The notes under the pieces are model-generated. The model worked only from the letters and a program-made list of their open reading frames with translations, was not told the DNA's origin and did no database searches. Shown one piece after another: positions 1 to 12,800 of a DNA stretch of 64,000 nucleotides. Within the stretch, counting starts at the first letter, position 1; each line of letters begins with the position of its first letter. Source of the DNA: Chrysaora quinquecirrha (Eukaryota > Cnidaria > Scyphozoa > Semaeostomeae > Pelagiidae); NCBI GenBank assembly GCA_014526335.1, contig JACTAT010000305.1:267001-331000 (forward strand), given 5' to 3'. A program made the position numbers and the translations under genes.

Positions 1-130
1 ACATCTATTTCTGGCATTCGATGTTAAAATGTACTGTTGTTATCCAATCACATCAACAATGCCTTTAGAATTCAGTACCAACAGCGTTAATTGCTTTTCA
101 AATCCGATTTAACAAAGGATAAATTCTTTC

Positions 131-263
131 GAGGGGCATTTCACTCATCGAGTAGGCGTGCGAGATTCCCATTAAAACAAAAGGATTTCCAAGGGATCCC
201 TATGAAAAGGATATAGATCCCTGCAAAGGGTGTAAGAGATTCCAGTGAATTGCCCGACACCTC
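131..263 (-). mobile_element. ~130-bp MITE, copy 1
   Basis: A 133-bp element that begins GAGGGGCATTTCACTC and ends in a degraded complement of the same motif. It is an inverted, diverged copy of the element at 275-405 and also matches 63177-63308. All share internal AAATCCTTTTGTTT and CTTACACCCTT-like blocks. There is no coding capacity. No target duplication is clear. Confidence 0.6.
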
Positions 264-274
264 ACGTGTATCGC

Positions 275-405
275 GAGGGGCAATTCACTCCTTGGGAATC
301 TTTACACCCTTGCCGTGTAAATTCTATTGATTTCACGGCAATCCCTTAGAAATCCTTTTGTTTCACCAGGAATCTGTACGCCTGTTTGAAGAGTGAATTG
401 CCCTC
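275..405 (+). mobile_element. ~130-bp MITE, copy 2
   Basis: A 131-bp element with terminal inverted repeats GAGGGGCAATTCACTC and GAGTGAATTGCCCTC. It lies 11 bp from copy 1 in the opposite orientation, so the two form a loose palindrome. A third copy at 63177-63308 shows that this is a dispersed family rather than a local inverted duplication. Confidence 0.65.
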
Positions 406-2613
406 GGTGAAGCGAGCGTAAATTCCTCGGGGCCATATTTCTAATCATAGCCTAATGACTGTTGAGATACGCAAGTTTCTTATCATTTTGGGACCAGAAC
501 TGTAATAAGTCAGTATGTCCCCCATCTGATTTGTCTGTGATTTTTTATGCAGAATACAACAGTACTATTTTTTCTCATCAAGCTTCTAATAAAAACAAGT
601 GACTGTGATTTACTTTAACGCTGAAAAGTGCTTCTAAATGAAAAAATATAATATATGGCAGACTTACCGTATCTTCCATTTTAAAAAGAGCTTCAATTGT
701 TGTTACGAAAAATTGCGTTACTTCTTCTTTATGCCAATTCCAGAATCGTGTATTCGCAAAAACGTTTAAAGTAGCGTATTTGAGAAGTTAAACGTGCTTT
801 GGCGGTAGTGGCAGAAAAGGTTGCGTGGGAGGCTTTTTCAATTTTGTTTAGTGCTAATGTTACAGAAGGCTATATGAATCGAAATTGAAATAATTGTGAC
901 GTTTTTCCTGTGATATGAATGAGCGAAAGGCATGAGAAAAAGACTAATTATCTTTATAAAGCACCGCTAATGATCATGAAGTTCGGAGGTTTGAAGGCAG
1001 TCTTTCTGATTGGTCACTGATTTGATTGGTTGCTAATTATTGCATGCAGCATACAGAGATTTCATCAAAAGAAGATTTCATCGAATTCAAAAGATGAACG
1101 AGATCTTTATCAATTTCCCGTCCATGAAAATGATAAAGATATCAGAGCTTTTATTTAAAGAACTCTTTGTTTTGTTTAACCAATCGAGTGAGGGACAGAC
1201 TACCTTTAAAAGCTGAATGTGAAAATTTCACAAAACTTGATAACAACTTGAAAATTTCACAAAACTTGATAACAACGCATGACGGTTGATGGACTGAATG
1301 GACACGCGACACTGATCTGAAGAAGTCGTTTTTTCTTGTTGTTGTTGTTGCAATATTCTTCATCAAGAGTTCCAAGTTGGATTTTCATTTTACACTCTTT
1401 TCTTTTTATAAGAACCAGGAAATTTTGATCGAGGCTGGCTGTTCTTAAATTTTTGCCGTTTTGGGCCTGAAATGTTCTTAATCTGTTCTTAATTCCTTGG
1501 TTACTAAGAAAGCTATATTTTTCAATGAATGCCTAGGGTGGTAGTGGGGTTGTGCGAAAATGCAGCATTCTTGTGTATTTCTTTGTTTGCTTGCTTCTTA
1601 CGTTCAGTCTGACTGTCTTAGTTACATATTTAGCTGAAATTCTTATGGCTTTTGAAAAGGCCAGCCGATACATATTCTTCCTTTTTATTTTATTGCTGAA
1701 TATTTTGTATACTATATTTTTAGCTTGTTTTAACTAAGATTTATGATATTATTTGATGGTATTTTCTTGTATGTTTTATATATACGTAGATTTGGTTTGT
1801 AATTTCTTTCATAAATTTTGTATAGCCCAATAAGCCCTGCTTTTCTCGGGTTGCATAAAACACATCATTTTCAGTAATAGTATAATAATCATAGTATGCT
1901 CTGTTATGTTGTGGTTACGTTTATAGATTAATGTTACTACTTCCATTACATTTCTCGCATTTAGTGATGCTGCTAAAATTTCAAAATTTCCAGGGGGTTT
2001 TCCACCTTCAGAGGTTCAATATCCAGGGGGTATGACCTTCAGCAAAATAATACTTCCATTACCCTGTATGGATAAATAATGGAATAGCCCATAGACTAGG
2101 ACAAACAAAGCCAGCACTGCTTGTCTCTGTACGACAAAAGGATTTATCAGCCGGCAAGAAGGCTAGAATGCAGTTTATATGGAAACAAGGTTTAGAGTAA
2201 TAATAAAACTAAGAAACTGCATAATAACCCACCACATCAAGCATAAAAACCAACCACAGTAGTGCTAATATCCACCAAAATGCATAAAACACCACCACAG
2301 TACACAAAAGTATACCACCACAATAGTGCATATCCGCCACAGTAGTGTGTATAGACCTCCCTCGTGTTCTGTAGCTGCATCACACTTTGATCATGATGAC
2401 AAAATTTTTTATATTTTCCAGACTGGTTGTTAATTGGTGTACAATTATGTTTGCTTATGTTTGGAAACAATTTCATTTCAATGAATGGCTTCCTCAGCAA
2501 TCATGCTCTGAATCCCCTTGCTCAGCTATCAGTATGTATAGGTAAAGCAATATGTGAGATTTTTTCTCTCTCATTAGAATAACAATACAAGAAATATCAA
2601 GAACAGTAAAGTT
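406..2613. other. Non-coding stretch without a recognised gene
   Basis: No ORF here resembles a known family. There is a short (GTT)n tract near 1338. A tandem motif rich in CCACCACAGTA-like units lies at about 2228-2345. A 29-bp direct duplication containing GAAAATTTCACAAAACTTGA is near 1219-1275. The end of the stretch is presumably the promoter and 5' UTR of the gene starting at 2614. Confidence 0.5.
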
Positions 2614-5600
2614 ATGGGTGATTCAAGCAATGCTATACATAACCACAAACAGTTAAGCAAACGAGAAATTCAGAAGCTGAATCCTCTTGAAAAGAGCAGA
2701 TATCTAGCTGTAAGTATTTTTTAATTTAAAGATTGTGAAGAAAAAAAGAAACATCTTGAAGGAACAAACCTAAACGTTATCAAGATTATGTTCCAAGCTG
2801 TTTCAAATTGTTTCTTCTTTTCTTTACCATCCTCAGGCTTTGTGCAACTCAAAGATATTTTTCATGGTGCGACTTCACTGATATGTGATTGTTGACAAAA
2901 TCAATATATATATATGTGTTTTTGTGCTTCTGAAAACTTCTTATCCAAGTGAATTTCAATTTGCTGCAATCAATGTAATAGACCTTGTTATAACTACTCA
3001 TTTTCCAAGACTGTTGGCTGTCCCATTCCCAAAAATGCTTCTTGAATGTGGCATTCATTTGGAGGAAATAAAATACTAGGATTGTGAATTTGAACACAAC
3101 TTAGTTAAGGCCAATGATTACCCGTTTTAAAACACTGAAAGATATCAGTGGTATAACGTGTTTGCTTTCATGCTGGGTTTTAAGCCTCAGAAAGACCCCC
3201 AAAGGGCCAACTGAAACATCAACCACAACTTTTACAGAACCATTCTGTACTATAGTAAAAAGCTATTGTTCTTATAAATGTTTCTGTACTTATAAGTATT
3301 TCACATATTTCTTCCTTTTATTGATAGTATGAAGAACCAACTAAAGAAGCTCAGCGTGGAATGGAAGCAAGTAGAAAAAGAATTGCTGAAGCAAAAAAGG
3401 AAATGAAAAGGTAAAATCATATTGTCAATTATTAATCTAGTTCAGGGCTGCCACTCTGTTATGCAATCTGATGGACTGAATTCTTTCAAATGGGACATAA
3501 TGATAGTGCATATGGTAATGCCCACTCATTATGAAAATGTTTTTATTTTGTAAGAATGCAGCACCAAATGGCCTTGTTGAAATGGCTTCAAAAGTGAATT
3601 TTGTAATCATTACAGACTGTGGCCATGCCCTATCTTTTGGGTAGAGAAACGGCAATACAAAAAACATTAACCCACAGCCTCTAAACAAAAACTTGAAGGC
3701 TCAGTATGGTACTGATTGCTTTGGGTATTTTCTGGTACCTCACTCATAAACAATAACCATTAGGACTACTCCAGTTATAATTAATCTGCATAGCTTCCAG
3801 GTGGCTGCTTTGATCACATGTTTAAGGCTTTTGGAATTCCGATTCTTTTTCACAAGCCTGCACCTAACTCTGCTGCCAATTACTCAATGCTGATAACTTG
3901 GTACCAAGGAGGATATTTGATATGATGTAGACATATCACCCTTGGTACCAAAGTCCATACATAGTTAAAGATCCATTGTAGACAAAGCCTTCTTGGTATC
4001 ATATGGTCCTTGGAACCATATCCTTGGTAAAGACATATTTTCTTTAAAGCCAGTTTTGCTGGTTCCTACCAGTTGCATAATAGTCTCAAACATTGACCTA
4101 GCAAATAAGACTGCTTGCCTGCATGATTTTGATGTAGTAATAAAAAGCTGAAAAGCAGAGGTTTTTCTACGTTTTGCCCTTGTTGCCAATTTTCTTTTAC
4201 ATTTTTCTTGCTTGTGTAGATGTATAAAAAGTTTTATTTGACAATTTGTCAATGACAAGTGTATTGCTCGTGTAGATTGGTAACAGGTTTCTTTGCAGTG
4301 CTCATTGTCAATTTCGCCAGCGGTATTTAAACAGGTTTCTGTTCAAAGATATCTTAGCACACTTTCTCGGATCTATGATGATTGATGAAATTTTTTTCAG
4401 ATTATATGCACCGATTCCTGTTCAGGATGTTTTAGAGGCACAAAGACATGAACAGCTGATTGGGCAATTGAAGTAAGACCAAATGTTTCTATCATTAATT
4501 ACTTAATCACAGCAGTACCTACAGTATAAGAGAGTAATGCCTTTTGTTTTGTAAAGAGCAAGACCTTTTTGTTAAGTTGTTACGAAGGAAACTAAGTATA
4601 TAAATCTTGATCAAAATTCAAGAAGCATAATAGTTAAGAGTGTTTTTATAAAATTGTAGGGTAATCGCCAGAGGATCGGCGATCGTCTGCAACTCTAAGA
4701 AACTGTAAAAATGCCTACAATGCAGGACTTAATAGTTCATTATGAAGATCGCTTTTCTTTAAAATGTCAAGAAAGGAGACAAACCAACTATGCCATGTGC
4801 TGATTTTGGTTTCTTTTCTTTTTGAGCATTCCTTTTCTTTTTTCACTTCAAAGAATCCCTCTCCCGACCACTCCCAGTATAAGCATTTACTAACGTGAAA
4901 ATATCAACTTCAAGATGACTAAGCAACTTTGTCCAGCGAAAATTTGTTGTTCTTGGGCTAATAAGCTAATTTAAGCGGACCTCTACCTCTACCACAGTTC
5001 CCATAAAAGCATGGACCCTTGGATATCTCTTGGATTAAAAATATCCCATATTCTTCTATGTATGACAAACGTCCGCTGCATAAAATTGTTATATATTTTT
5101 TGATATTTGATTCTAGGGCCGCTGAAGCAAGAAACAGAGCTCGGCTATTGAGACTACATTATCAAAGAAACAGAGTAGGTATTTTTAGATTTTTTATGGC
5201 ATATTCTTGTGTGCATAATTACAGGGGGATGATTTGACATTTTTTTGAAAATCTAACCGTTGATTTCACTTTGTAATAAATTCCTTCAGGCCCATTTCCA
5301 CTTCATTCGCAGTTCGCAATTCGCATGCGATCTTTTGTCTGAGAATCGCATGCGAACGTTCGGAAATCGATAAATATTAAATAGACTCAAATCAACCAAT
5401 AAAGGCAGAAGATATCTCAAACTATACTTAAGCCTTGACTAAAATATATCCACACACTGAACTTCACCTCTTTTTTTATGCATGTTATGAAAAATTCTAT
5501 TGAACAATTCCAAGAATTCCAGTGAGAATTCCTCTCGCTGTATTTCGACCCCAAGGTTTATAGCAAAAATTCTTCTACCCCTGCATTTAATTCCATCCGT

Positions 5601-7550
5601 AAGATCAAGGCACAAAGAGTTTTACAATAATCATATCAAAAGTTTTGAGCCTTGCTTAAATACTTAGATATTTTTCTTAATAACTAAATGTATGGCTGAA
5701 TCCAGCATTCGTCTCAAAAACGATATTTCCGTTCTGCTATTCGTACTCTATAAAGATACAAATATATTTCTAGGTACCTAATTGCCAACCCCCCGCTTAT
5801 TAAGATTTGCATGAATTTTGGTGTCGCTATATTTTACTTAAATGACTTTGACTTTATAACTTTCACTTATACACTCTATTTTGTTTGTTAGAACTATGGA
5901 TTCCCTTAGCCTAAAAGTACTTTAGGGCCCGTCGCACTGAGTTTCTCAACTATTTCCTGACAAAGTTTGTCAAACAAATCCCGACCTCCCCCCGTTCAGG
6001 GAGGGATAATTCACAAAATATTTCTGTTTTTAGGGGGCGTTAATCAGAAAGAGGCGCTTAAGAGAAGGGAGAGTTTACTTTAGGATTTACCGTAATGAAA
6101 ACAGCTGCCTTGAATCTAACTGGAAAGATAGTTTTGTTACTTTTTATTCCATTTTTTTTGGAACATTTTAGGGACAAGAAGTAAATCACCTGATATCTTG
6201 TCAACCAACTGCAATCAAAGCTATGCGATTACAAACTCTGCTTCCTCCTTATCCGAAGAAAATTGAAGTTAGAGACATACTTGGAAAAGATGAGGTATTT
6301 AGATATATAAGCAATAAATTCATGTTTACGCGTGGCAACGATACAGGGTGTTCCGGAAAAAAGGAACCGGGTAAATCAACCTTCGTACCAAAATAAATAT
6401 TTAATTTTTGAGTATCACATTTGGTACTCGTGGCACTCATGTTCTTGAAGGAATAAGAATTATTCCTACATCACTTTATAAAGCTTTACTTCATGAATAA
6501 CAAACACTAGGAAGAAACAAAACTTTTGACACAGTATCGTTTTAGTCAACACAAAGAACAGTCAAATGTGTACTTCAAAAAAGCACAACTCGCCATAAGA
6601 GTTAAAAATTTTTTTCTGTCTAAATCAATCGTTTTGCCAACCCTTGGCTTAAAGTAACCAATGCTTGTAACAATAAACCCTTGCTGTGCCTTATCCCAGC
6701 AACAGAAAATCTAGAAAATCCTCAATTGCATGAAATCTGCATACAATTTGTGCACATGCTTTATTTATAAATGAAATTAATAACAAGATATTCTTGTGAA
6801 GATGAAATATGAAAGCTCATCCTTTTACTCGCAAGAGTGTATGTAAACAGCAAGTGTTATTATAAAATTTTATTGGCTTGAAGTTCGGTTCGCAAGTAAA
6901 AGCAATTTCTAATGCTGGTTTTTTTTTCGGAACACCCTGTACGTATGGCAACAGTAGTTGAAGGGTTATGCCTGATACGTTTAGCTTTACACTTTTTTTA
7001 ATAAGCAACCGCTCAATAAGCAACTAGGGGTGAACTGACCTTAATGTAAAGCAACTTGAGGGCTCAATTGAATTCTGTAAGCAACTAAGAAGTCATACAA
7101 CCAATATTATACGCTCTCTTTTTGTTAGGAAATTGTTTGTTTTGTATGTTGAAGTTCTTTAGCTAACGTTTTTCCACTTGCTGTCTCCCAAAAGTCGTGT
7201 TATAGCCATAACAGTTGATGATTTTGACCCGCAAAGTCAGGGGTGGTTTTGTTAGGTAAAAAGGGTTAAGCAACTTTTAAGCAACTTTGAGGGCTGAAAT
7301 TTCTAAAATTTTAAGCAACTTTCAGGGCTGGACGAAAGTCAAGTTGCTTATTAAAAAATAAGTGTATCATATTCTTGGCCAATATATCAATTCATTTATT
7401 CTTAGATATATTAGTTTTACTCCTTTTATTCTTTTCAACTTTTAATAATATTTGAGTTTTTTTAAAGCCTTTATTTTTTTGCAGAGAATTCGAGTAGAGA
7501 CATTGTTAGCTGATGAAATTGGACTAGAAACCGAGCGTAAATTGACGTGA
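2614..7550 (+). CDS. LKAAEAR1: LKAAEAR1 homologue (LKAAEAR motif-containing protein), six exons
   Basis: Exons are 2614-2709, 3328-3410, 4401-4472, 5117-5174, 6172-6294 and 7485-7550. All have GT/AG junctions and compatible phases, and they total 498 nt, giving 165 aa. The heptapeptide LKAAEAR, which defines this family, falls at residues 83-89. Its Lys codon is split between exons 3 and 4, which argues for the gene model. The protein is hydrophilic, Lys/Arg/Glu-rich and probably helical: exon 2 encodes KRIAEAKKEMKR, and exon 4 encodes ARNRARLLRLHYQRNR. The C-terminal half contains LLPPYPKKIEVRDILG. There is no signal peptide or membrane segment. I know the family by name but know of no biochemical function for it. 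Start: the ATG in exon 1 gives a continuous frame into the first splice. Introns hold two MITEs (6344-6939, 6990-7364). The gene assignment is strong; function is not inferred. Confidence 0.88.
6344..6939. mobile_element. Tc1/mariner-type MITE, family M1, copy 1
   Basis: A 596-bp element with TIRs CAGGGTGTTCCG and CGGAACACCCTG, flanked on both sides by TA. It shares internal sequence with 49518-50089 and 51120-51726, including an ACACAAAG..AGTCA block followed by AAAAGCA(C/A)AACTC. It has no transposase ORF and is therefore non-autonomous. It lies in the last intron of the LKAAEAR1 gene. Confidence 0.85.
6990..7364. mobile_element. TA-flanked MITE, family M2, copy 1
   Basis: A 375-bp element with TIRs CACTTTTTTTAATAAGCAAC and GTTGCTTATT..AATAAGTG, flanked by TA. 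It carries repeated AAGCAACTT..AGGGCTG motifs. Related copies: 58991-59381 (same internal motifs, including CAGCCCT and AAGTTGCTTAA) and a more distant one at 45657-46041. It is non-coding and lies within the last LKAAEAR1 intron. Confidence 0.82.
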
Positions 7551-7799
7551 TTGTAAAACTTTTTAATTTCTTTATTCTTTAAATAATTGTTGTACATAGA
7601 TTAAGAGATGTAACTATTGTAAGTTATCACTATAGTAACTATCATTTTCGCAACATTAATTGTATGAAAGTAAATTACATGAGTTTATGCTAGTCTCTAT
7701 AACTTCTCTATAATTGCTGCATAATTTGGAGCAATCGAGGAGAGAGGGAAACATAACATTCAAGGATTTTTTCTGGGCAAAAGATTGATAAGATTCGGA

Positions 7800-8115
7800 T
7801 AAAAAGAGCAGGTGCATAGTAAGAAGTTTGATCCATTTTAAGGGCCAACGTTTAATATAAATTTCTGGTCCGAATAATAGGTGTTTAAAATTTCACTCGT
7901 TTTTCAGAGAAATAAATTTCACTCGTTTTTGAGAGAAACTGGTTAATAGCATTTCAGGTCTAAAAAATAAGTGCATAACAAGACATTTCACTCGTTTTTA
8001 AGAGCATTAGATTTATAGCATTTTCAGGCATAAGAAGTAAGTGTATAGTAAGGCATTTCACTCCTTTTTAAGAGCAATAGGTTTATAGAATTTGAGGCAC
8101 AAGTACCATGTGTAT
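7800..8115 (+). repeat. ~70-bp tandem repeat, left flank of satellite
   Basis: About four diverged units of roughly 70 bp. Each contains GGCATTTCACTC followed by a T-run, AAGAGCAATAGGTTTATAG, and TTCAGGCATAAGAAGTAAG. The same repeat resumes at 9779 and again at 17786-18150 in the same orientation. It therefore brackets the large satellite and was interrupted here by the elements at 8230-9116 and 9439-9672. Confidence 0.75.
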
Positions 8116-8229
8116 AAGGAAAGACTCTGCGAATACTGCAAAACAATTGGTACCAATTTCCTAGAAGAAGAACAACATTTTCTATCATCCTGTTCGTTTT
8201 TTCTCAAATGAACGTGAAAGTATGCTTAA

Positions 8230-9116
8230 CCCTATTTGGTATGGGCTATTTTTTGCCTCTTTAAGTATGGGGGGGGGGGGGCGTTTTTCGCCCCCCCTAG
8301 TTATCTCAGCTGCTATTTGTCTGATTGAGATGAAACTTAGTAGACATGTGCAAGTACCCAATTGCAACAAATTAACACTATTGTTTGCTAATTAGTCACG
8401 TGACACGTTGCCTAGCGACCGTTTAGAGTGTGAAATTATGACTATTTCATCTACGTTGCCGAAAATCAAGCTAAATCAGACTAAAATAGGTAAAAGGCAC
8501 TGTAAATGTTAGAACCTCTATAAAAACTAAACTTTTTCTATCATTTAAGCTAATTATCAGCTAATTGCTGTTTCTTGTCAACTTTTATAAGCTTTTATAA
8601 TGAGGAAATTATTTTTTGCTTACTCAGCATTTTGGAAAACGTATAAAACAAGCTTTATTTTCAGTAAAAATCTTCAAAAGCATAGTTTACACTGCGTTAT
8701 GCATGACTTAATCCAAAAAATTTAAAAAATTGCTAATTAGGCTAATTAACAACATTAATTAAATTGATCACGTGACAAGTGACAAAATTTGCCAACAATA
8801 TCAAAAACATTCAAATGACATATCAAATGATAGCTCTCGCCAAGAGAAGTCCAACCATATATATTTCTTTTATATGTGATAATCATTGACAGAGATATAG
8901 CCGATTGAAGGGTAATTTGCATTACCTGCTTCCAAATATAGACATTTGCTGGTCACGTGACTAAGTCCGCAACACCATAACCCATACTACAAGGTTCCTT
9001 GATAAATTCTACGAAAAGTCAGACCCTTACAAAAGCTACTAAGGAGTTCTTGCAGATGATACACGAGCAAAAGTAAGAGGGGGGGCGAAAAACGCCCCCC
9101 CCCATACTTAATAGGG
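8230..9116. mobile_element. TTAA-flanked non-autonomous element with G/C-run hairpin ends
   Basis: An 887-bp element flanked by TTAA (8226-8229 and 9117-9120). It begins CCCTATT and ends AATAGGG. Near each end is a G-run, then CGTTTTTCGC, then a C-run, so each end can fold on itself. TTAA targets are typical of piggyBac and Kolobok elements; the class is inferred from the target only. It contains several CACGTGAC motifs and no ORF. A second copy starts near 63075 and runs off the window. Confidence 0.78.
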
Positions 9117-9438
9117 TTAAGGCAGCAAATGATAGTTTCCCGTCGACCGCTGAATTAAGTGAAAATAATTTGTTTATCTGGCTGATGAGTCAGGAAGACC
9201 CACAATGCTTATCTGCAGTTGCGTACTTCACAAAACAAAACGGTGTTTCAAATGAATAACTCAATATAAGAGAGAAATTCCTTCAATCAGGATAAGTAAA
9301 TATTTTAAGTATCAAGTGGAACATTTTATCGTTATTTCTTATATGATTAGTATGTGTAATTTATATAGTGACTATAAATTTTCTATTTTTAATATTCGGA
9401 GATAGCTACTTTACCATGAGGATCACACTTAGTAATTC

Positions 9439-9672
9439 TAGTTAACTTATGTTAATTAATTAACACTCGCACAGAGCCACGTCGACCCAACTCGAAGTTA
9501 AAACTTCGAGCCAGGCAGTATTTGAACCTGCGACCACGGAATTCTAGTCCGACGCTGTACCAACTGAGCTACCGGCTACAGTTGGGAACACTTGCCAACT
9601 CAAACCTTATTATCGACTTGTGGCTAGCGGAGATATCCATCCCCGGCATGATAGTATTAGTTAACTTAAGTT
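9439..9672 (-). mobile_element. tRNA-derived SINE with target-site duplication
   Basis: On the minus strand, 9576-9510 reads as a tRNA-like head: TAGCTCAGTTGGTACAGCG (A box), an anticodon-like loop CTAGAAT, and GGTTCAAATAC (B box). A hairpin CGAAGTTTTAACTTCG and an unrelated tail follow. Imperfect direct repeats TAGTTAACTTATGTT (9439) and TAGTTAACTTAAGTT (9658) bound the unit, as expected for retroposition. The acceptor stem is imperfect, so it is not called a functional tRNA. The RNA polymerase III boxes look usable. Confidence 0.72.
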
Positions 9673-9801
9673 TTAATTTCTGTATTTTAACACGTTGTTA
9701 TTTCCGCTTTGTAATTTTAAACAATGTAAATTGGTTAAGGGCCGTCTCGGCCTAGATACCTTAATTATAAAAAAGTATAATAAGGCATTTCACTCGTTTT
9801 T

Positions 9802-12800
9802 ATAGTTACTAAATTTTTCCAGATACCCCTAAACAGCCACTAGGGGGTAAATAGAGTTGATTTCTATCAAATTAGGACCTATTTCGGATAAAAAATTTTC
9901 TCCCAAAAATAGTCAAAAAAGCAAGTCTGTAGCCTTGCCAAATGGCCAAAAATCGGCCAGCATCAGGGCTTTTGAAAACTCGTCTTTTTTCTTCAAAAAT
10001 AGTTACTAAATCTTACCAGATACCCCCTAAACAGTCTACCACGAAAGAAAAATTTTTCTTTCAAATTAGGACGTTTTTGGGACAAAAAAATTTCCCCCAA
10101 AATCGCCAAAAAGCAAGTCTAGACCCTTGCCAAAAGGCAAAAAAGCGGCCAAAATCAGGGGTTTTGAAAACGCCCTTTTTCTTCAAAAATAGTTACTAAA
10201 TCTTACCAGATATCCCCTAAACAGCATCTTTCTGGTAAATAAAATGTTCTTCTATCAAATAACGACCTATTTAGGACAAGAAATTCCCGGAAAGCATCGC
10301 CAAAAAAAGCAAGTCTATAGCCTTGCCAAATGGCCAAAAATCGGCCAAAATCAAGGGTCGAAAACACGCTTTTTTTCTTCAGAAATAGTTACTAACTCTT
10401 ACCAGATGCCACCTAAAGAGCCTTCAGGGGGTAAGCAAAGTGTTTTTCTATCATATTAGGACCTATTTGGGACAAAACGTTTTCCTCCTAAAATGGCGGA
10501 AAAAGCAAGGCTATAGCCTTGCCAAATGGCCAAAAATCGGCCAATATCGGAGGTTTGAAAACTACCATTTTTCTTCAAAAATAGTTATTAAATCTTATCA
10601 GATATCCCCTAAAAATTGTCTAGCGGGTAAATAAAGTGATTTTTTATCATATTAGGACCTATTTGGGACAAAAAATGTTCCTCAAAAAATGGCTGAAAAA
10701 GCAAGTCTATAGCCATGCCAAATGGCCAAAAATAGGCAAATATCGGAGGTTTTGAAAACTACCATTTTTCTTCAAAAATAGTTACTAAATCTTATCAGAT
10801 ATACCCGAAACAGGCTCTAGGGGGGTAAATAAATTGGTTTTCTACCAAACTAGGATCCATTAGGAACTAAAAATTTTCCTCCCCAAATCACAAAGAAAAA
10901 CAAGTCTATAGCCTTGCCAAATAGCAAATTATAAGTAAGAATCAGGTGTTTATAAAACTCGCTTTATTCTACAAAAATAGCTACTAAATCTTACCAGATT
11001 CCACCTAAAAAGCCTTTAGGGGGTAAGTAAAGTGATTTTCTATCATATTAGGACCTATTTGGGATAAAAAATTTTCATCCAAAAATGGCCGAAAAAGAAA
11101 GTCTATAGCCTTGCCAAATGGCCAAAAATCGGCCAATATCGGAGGTCTGAAAACTACCATTTTTCTTCAAAAATAGTTATTAAATCTTATCAGATATCCC
11201 CTAAAAAGACTCTAGGGGGTAAATAAAGCAATCTTCTGTCATATTAGGACCTACTTGGGACACAAAATGTTCCTCAAATAATCACCAAAAAAGCAAGTCT
11301 ATAGCCTTGCCAAATGGCCAAAAATCGGCCAATATCAGGAGTTTTGAAAACACGTTTTTTTTCTTCAAAAATAGTTAATAACTCTTACCAGATACCACCT
11401 AAAGAGCCTTTAGGGGGGTTTAGAAACTCGTTTTTTTTCTTCAAAAATAGTTAATAACTCTTACCAGATATCCCCTAAAAAGACTCTAGGGGGGTAAATA
11501 AAGTGTTTTTCTATCATATTAGGACCTATTTCGGACAAAAAGTTTTCCTCCAAAAATGGCCAAAAAGCAAGTCTATAGCCTTGCCAAATGGCCAAAAATC
11601 GGCCAATATCGGAGGTTTTGAAAACTACCATTTTTCTTCAAAAATAGTTATTAAATCTTATCAGATATCCCTAAAAAGACTCTAGGGGGTAAGTAAAGTA
11701 TTTTTCTGTCATAGTAGGGCCTATTTGGGACAAAAAATGTTCCTCAAAAAATGGCCGAAAAAGCAAGAATTGATAGCCTTGCCATATAGCCAAAAATAGG
11801 CCAAGAGCAGGTGTTTTGAAAACTCGCTTTTTGCTTCAAAAAGACTCTAGGGGGTAAGTAAAGTGATTTTCTATCATATTAGGACCTATTTGGGATAAAA
11901 AATTTTCATCCAAAAATGGCCGAAAAAGAAAGTCTATAGCCTTGCCAAATGGCCAAAAATCGGCCAATATCGGAGGTCTGAAAACTACCATTTTTCTTCA
12001 AAAATAGTTATTAAATCTTATCAGATATCCCCTAAAAAGACTCTAGGGGGTAAATAAAGCAATCTTCTGTCATATTAGGACCTACTTGGGACACAAAATG
12101 TTCCTCAAATAATCACCAAAAAAGCAAGTCTATAGCCTTGCCAAATGGCCAAAAATCGGCCAATATCAGGAGTTTTGAAAACACGTTTTTTTTCTTCAAA
12201 AATAGTTAATAACTCTTACCAGATACCACCTAAAGAGCCTTTAGGGGGGTAAGTAAAGTGATTTTCTATCATATTAGGACCTATTTAGGAAAAAAATTTT
12301 TCTCAAAAAATGGCCGAAAAAGCAAGTCTATAGCATTACCAAATGGCCATAATTTGGCCAAAATCAGGGGTTTAGAAACTCGTTTTTTTCCTTCAAAAAT
12401 AGTTAATAACTCTTACCAGATATCCCCTAAAAAGACTCTAGGGGGGTAAATAAAGTGTTTTTCTATCATATTAGGACCTATTTAGGAGAAAAAAATTTTT
12501 CTCAAAAAATGGCCGAAAAAGCAAGTCTATAGCATTACCAAATGGCCATAATTTGGCCAAAATCAGGGGTTTAGAAACTCGTTTTTTTTCTTCAAAAATA
12601 GTTAATAACTCTTACCAGATATCCCCTAAAAAGACTCTAGGGGGGTAAATAAAGTGTTTTTCTATCATATTAGGACCTATTTCGGACAAAAAGTTTTCCT
12701 CCAAAAATGGCCAAAAAGCAAGTCTATAGCCTTGCCAAATGGCCAAAAATCGGCCAATATCGGAGGTTTTGAAAACTACCATTTTTCTTCAAAAATAGTT

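Noticed and set aside
9510..9576. Functional tRNA gene on the minus strand
   Set aside because: The acceptor stem is imperfect, and target duplications with a tail indicate a SINE.
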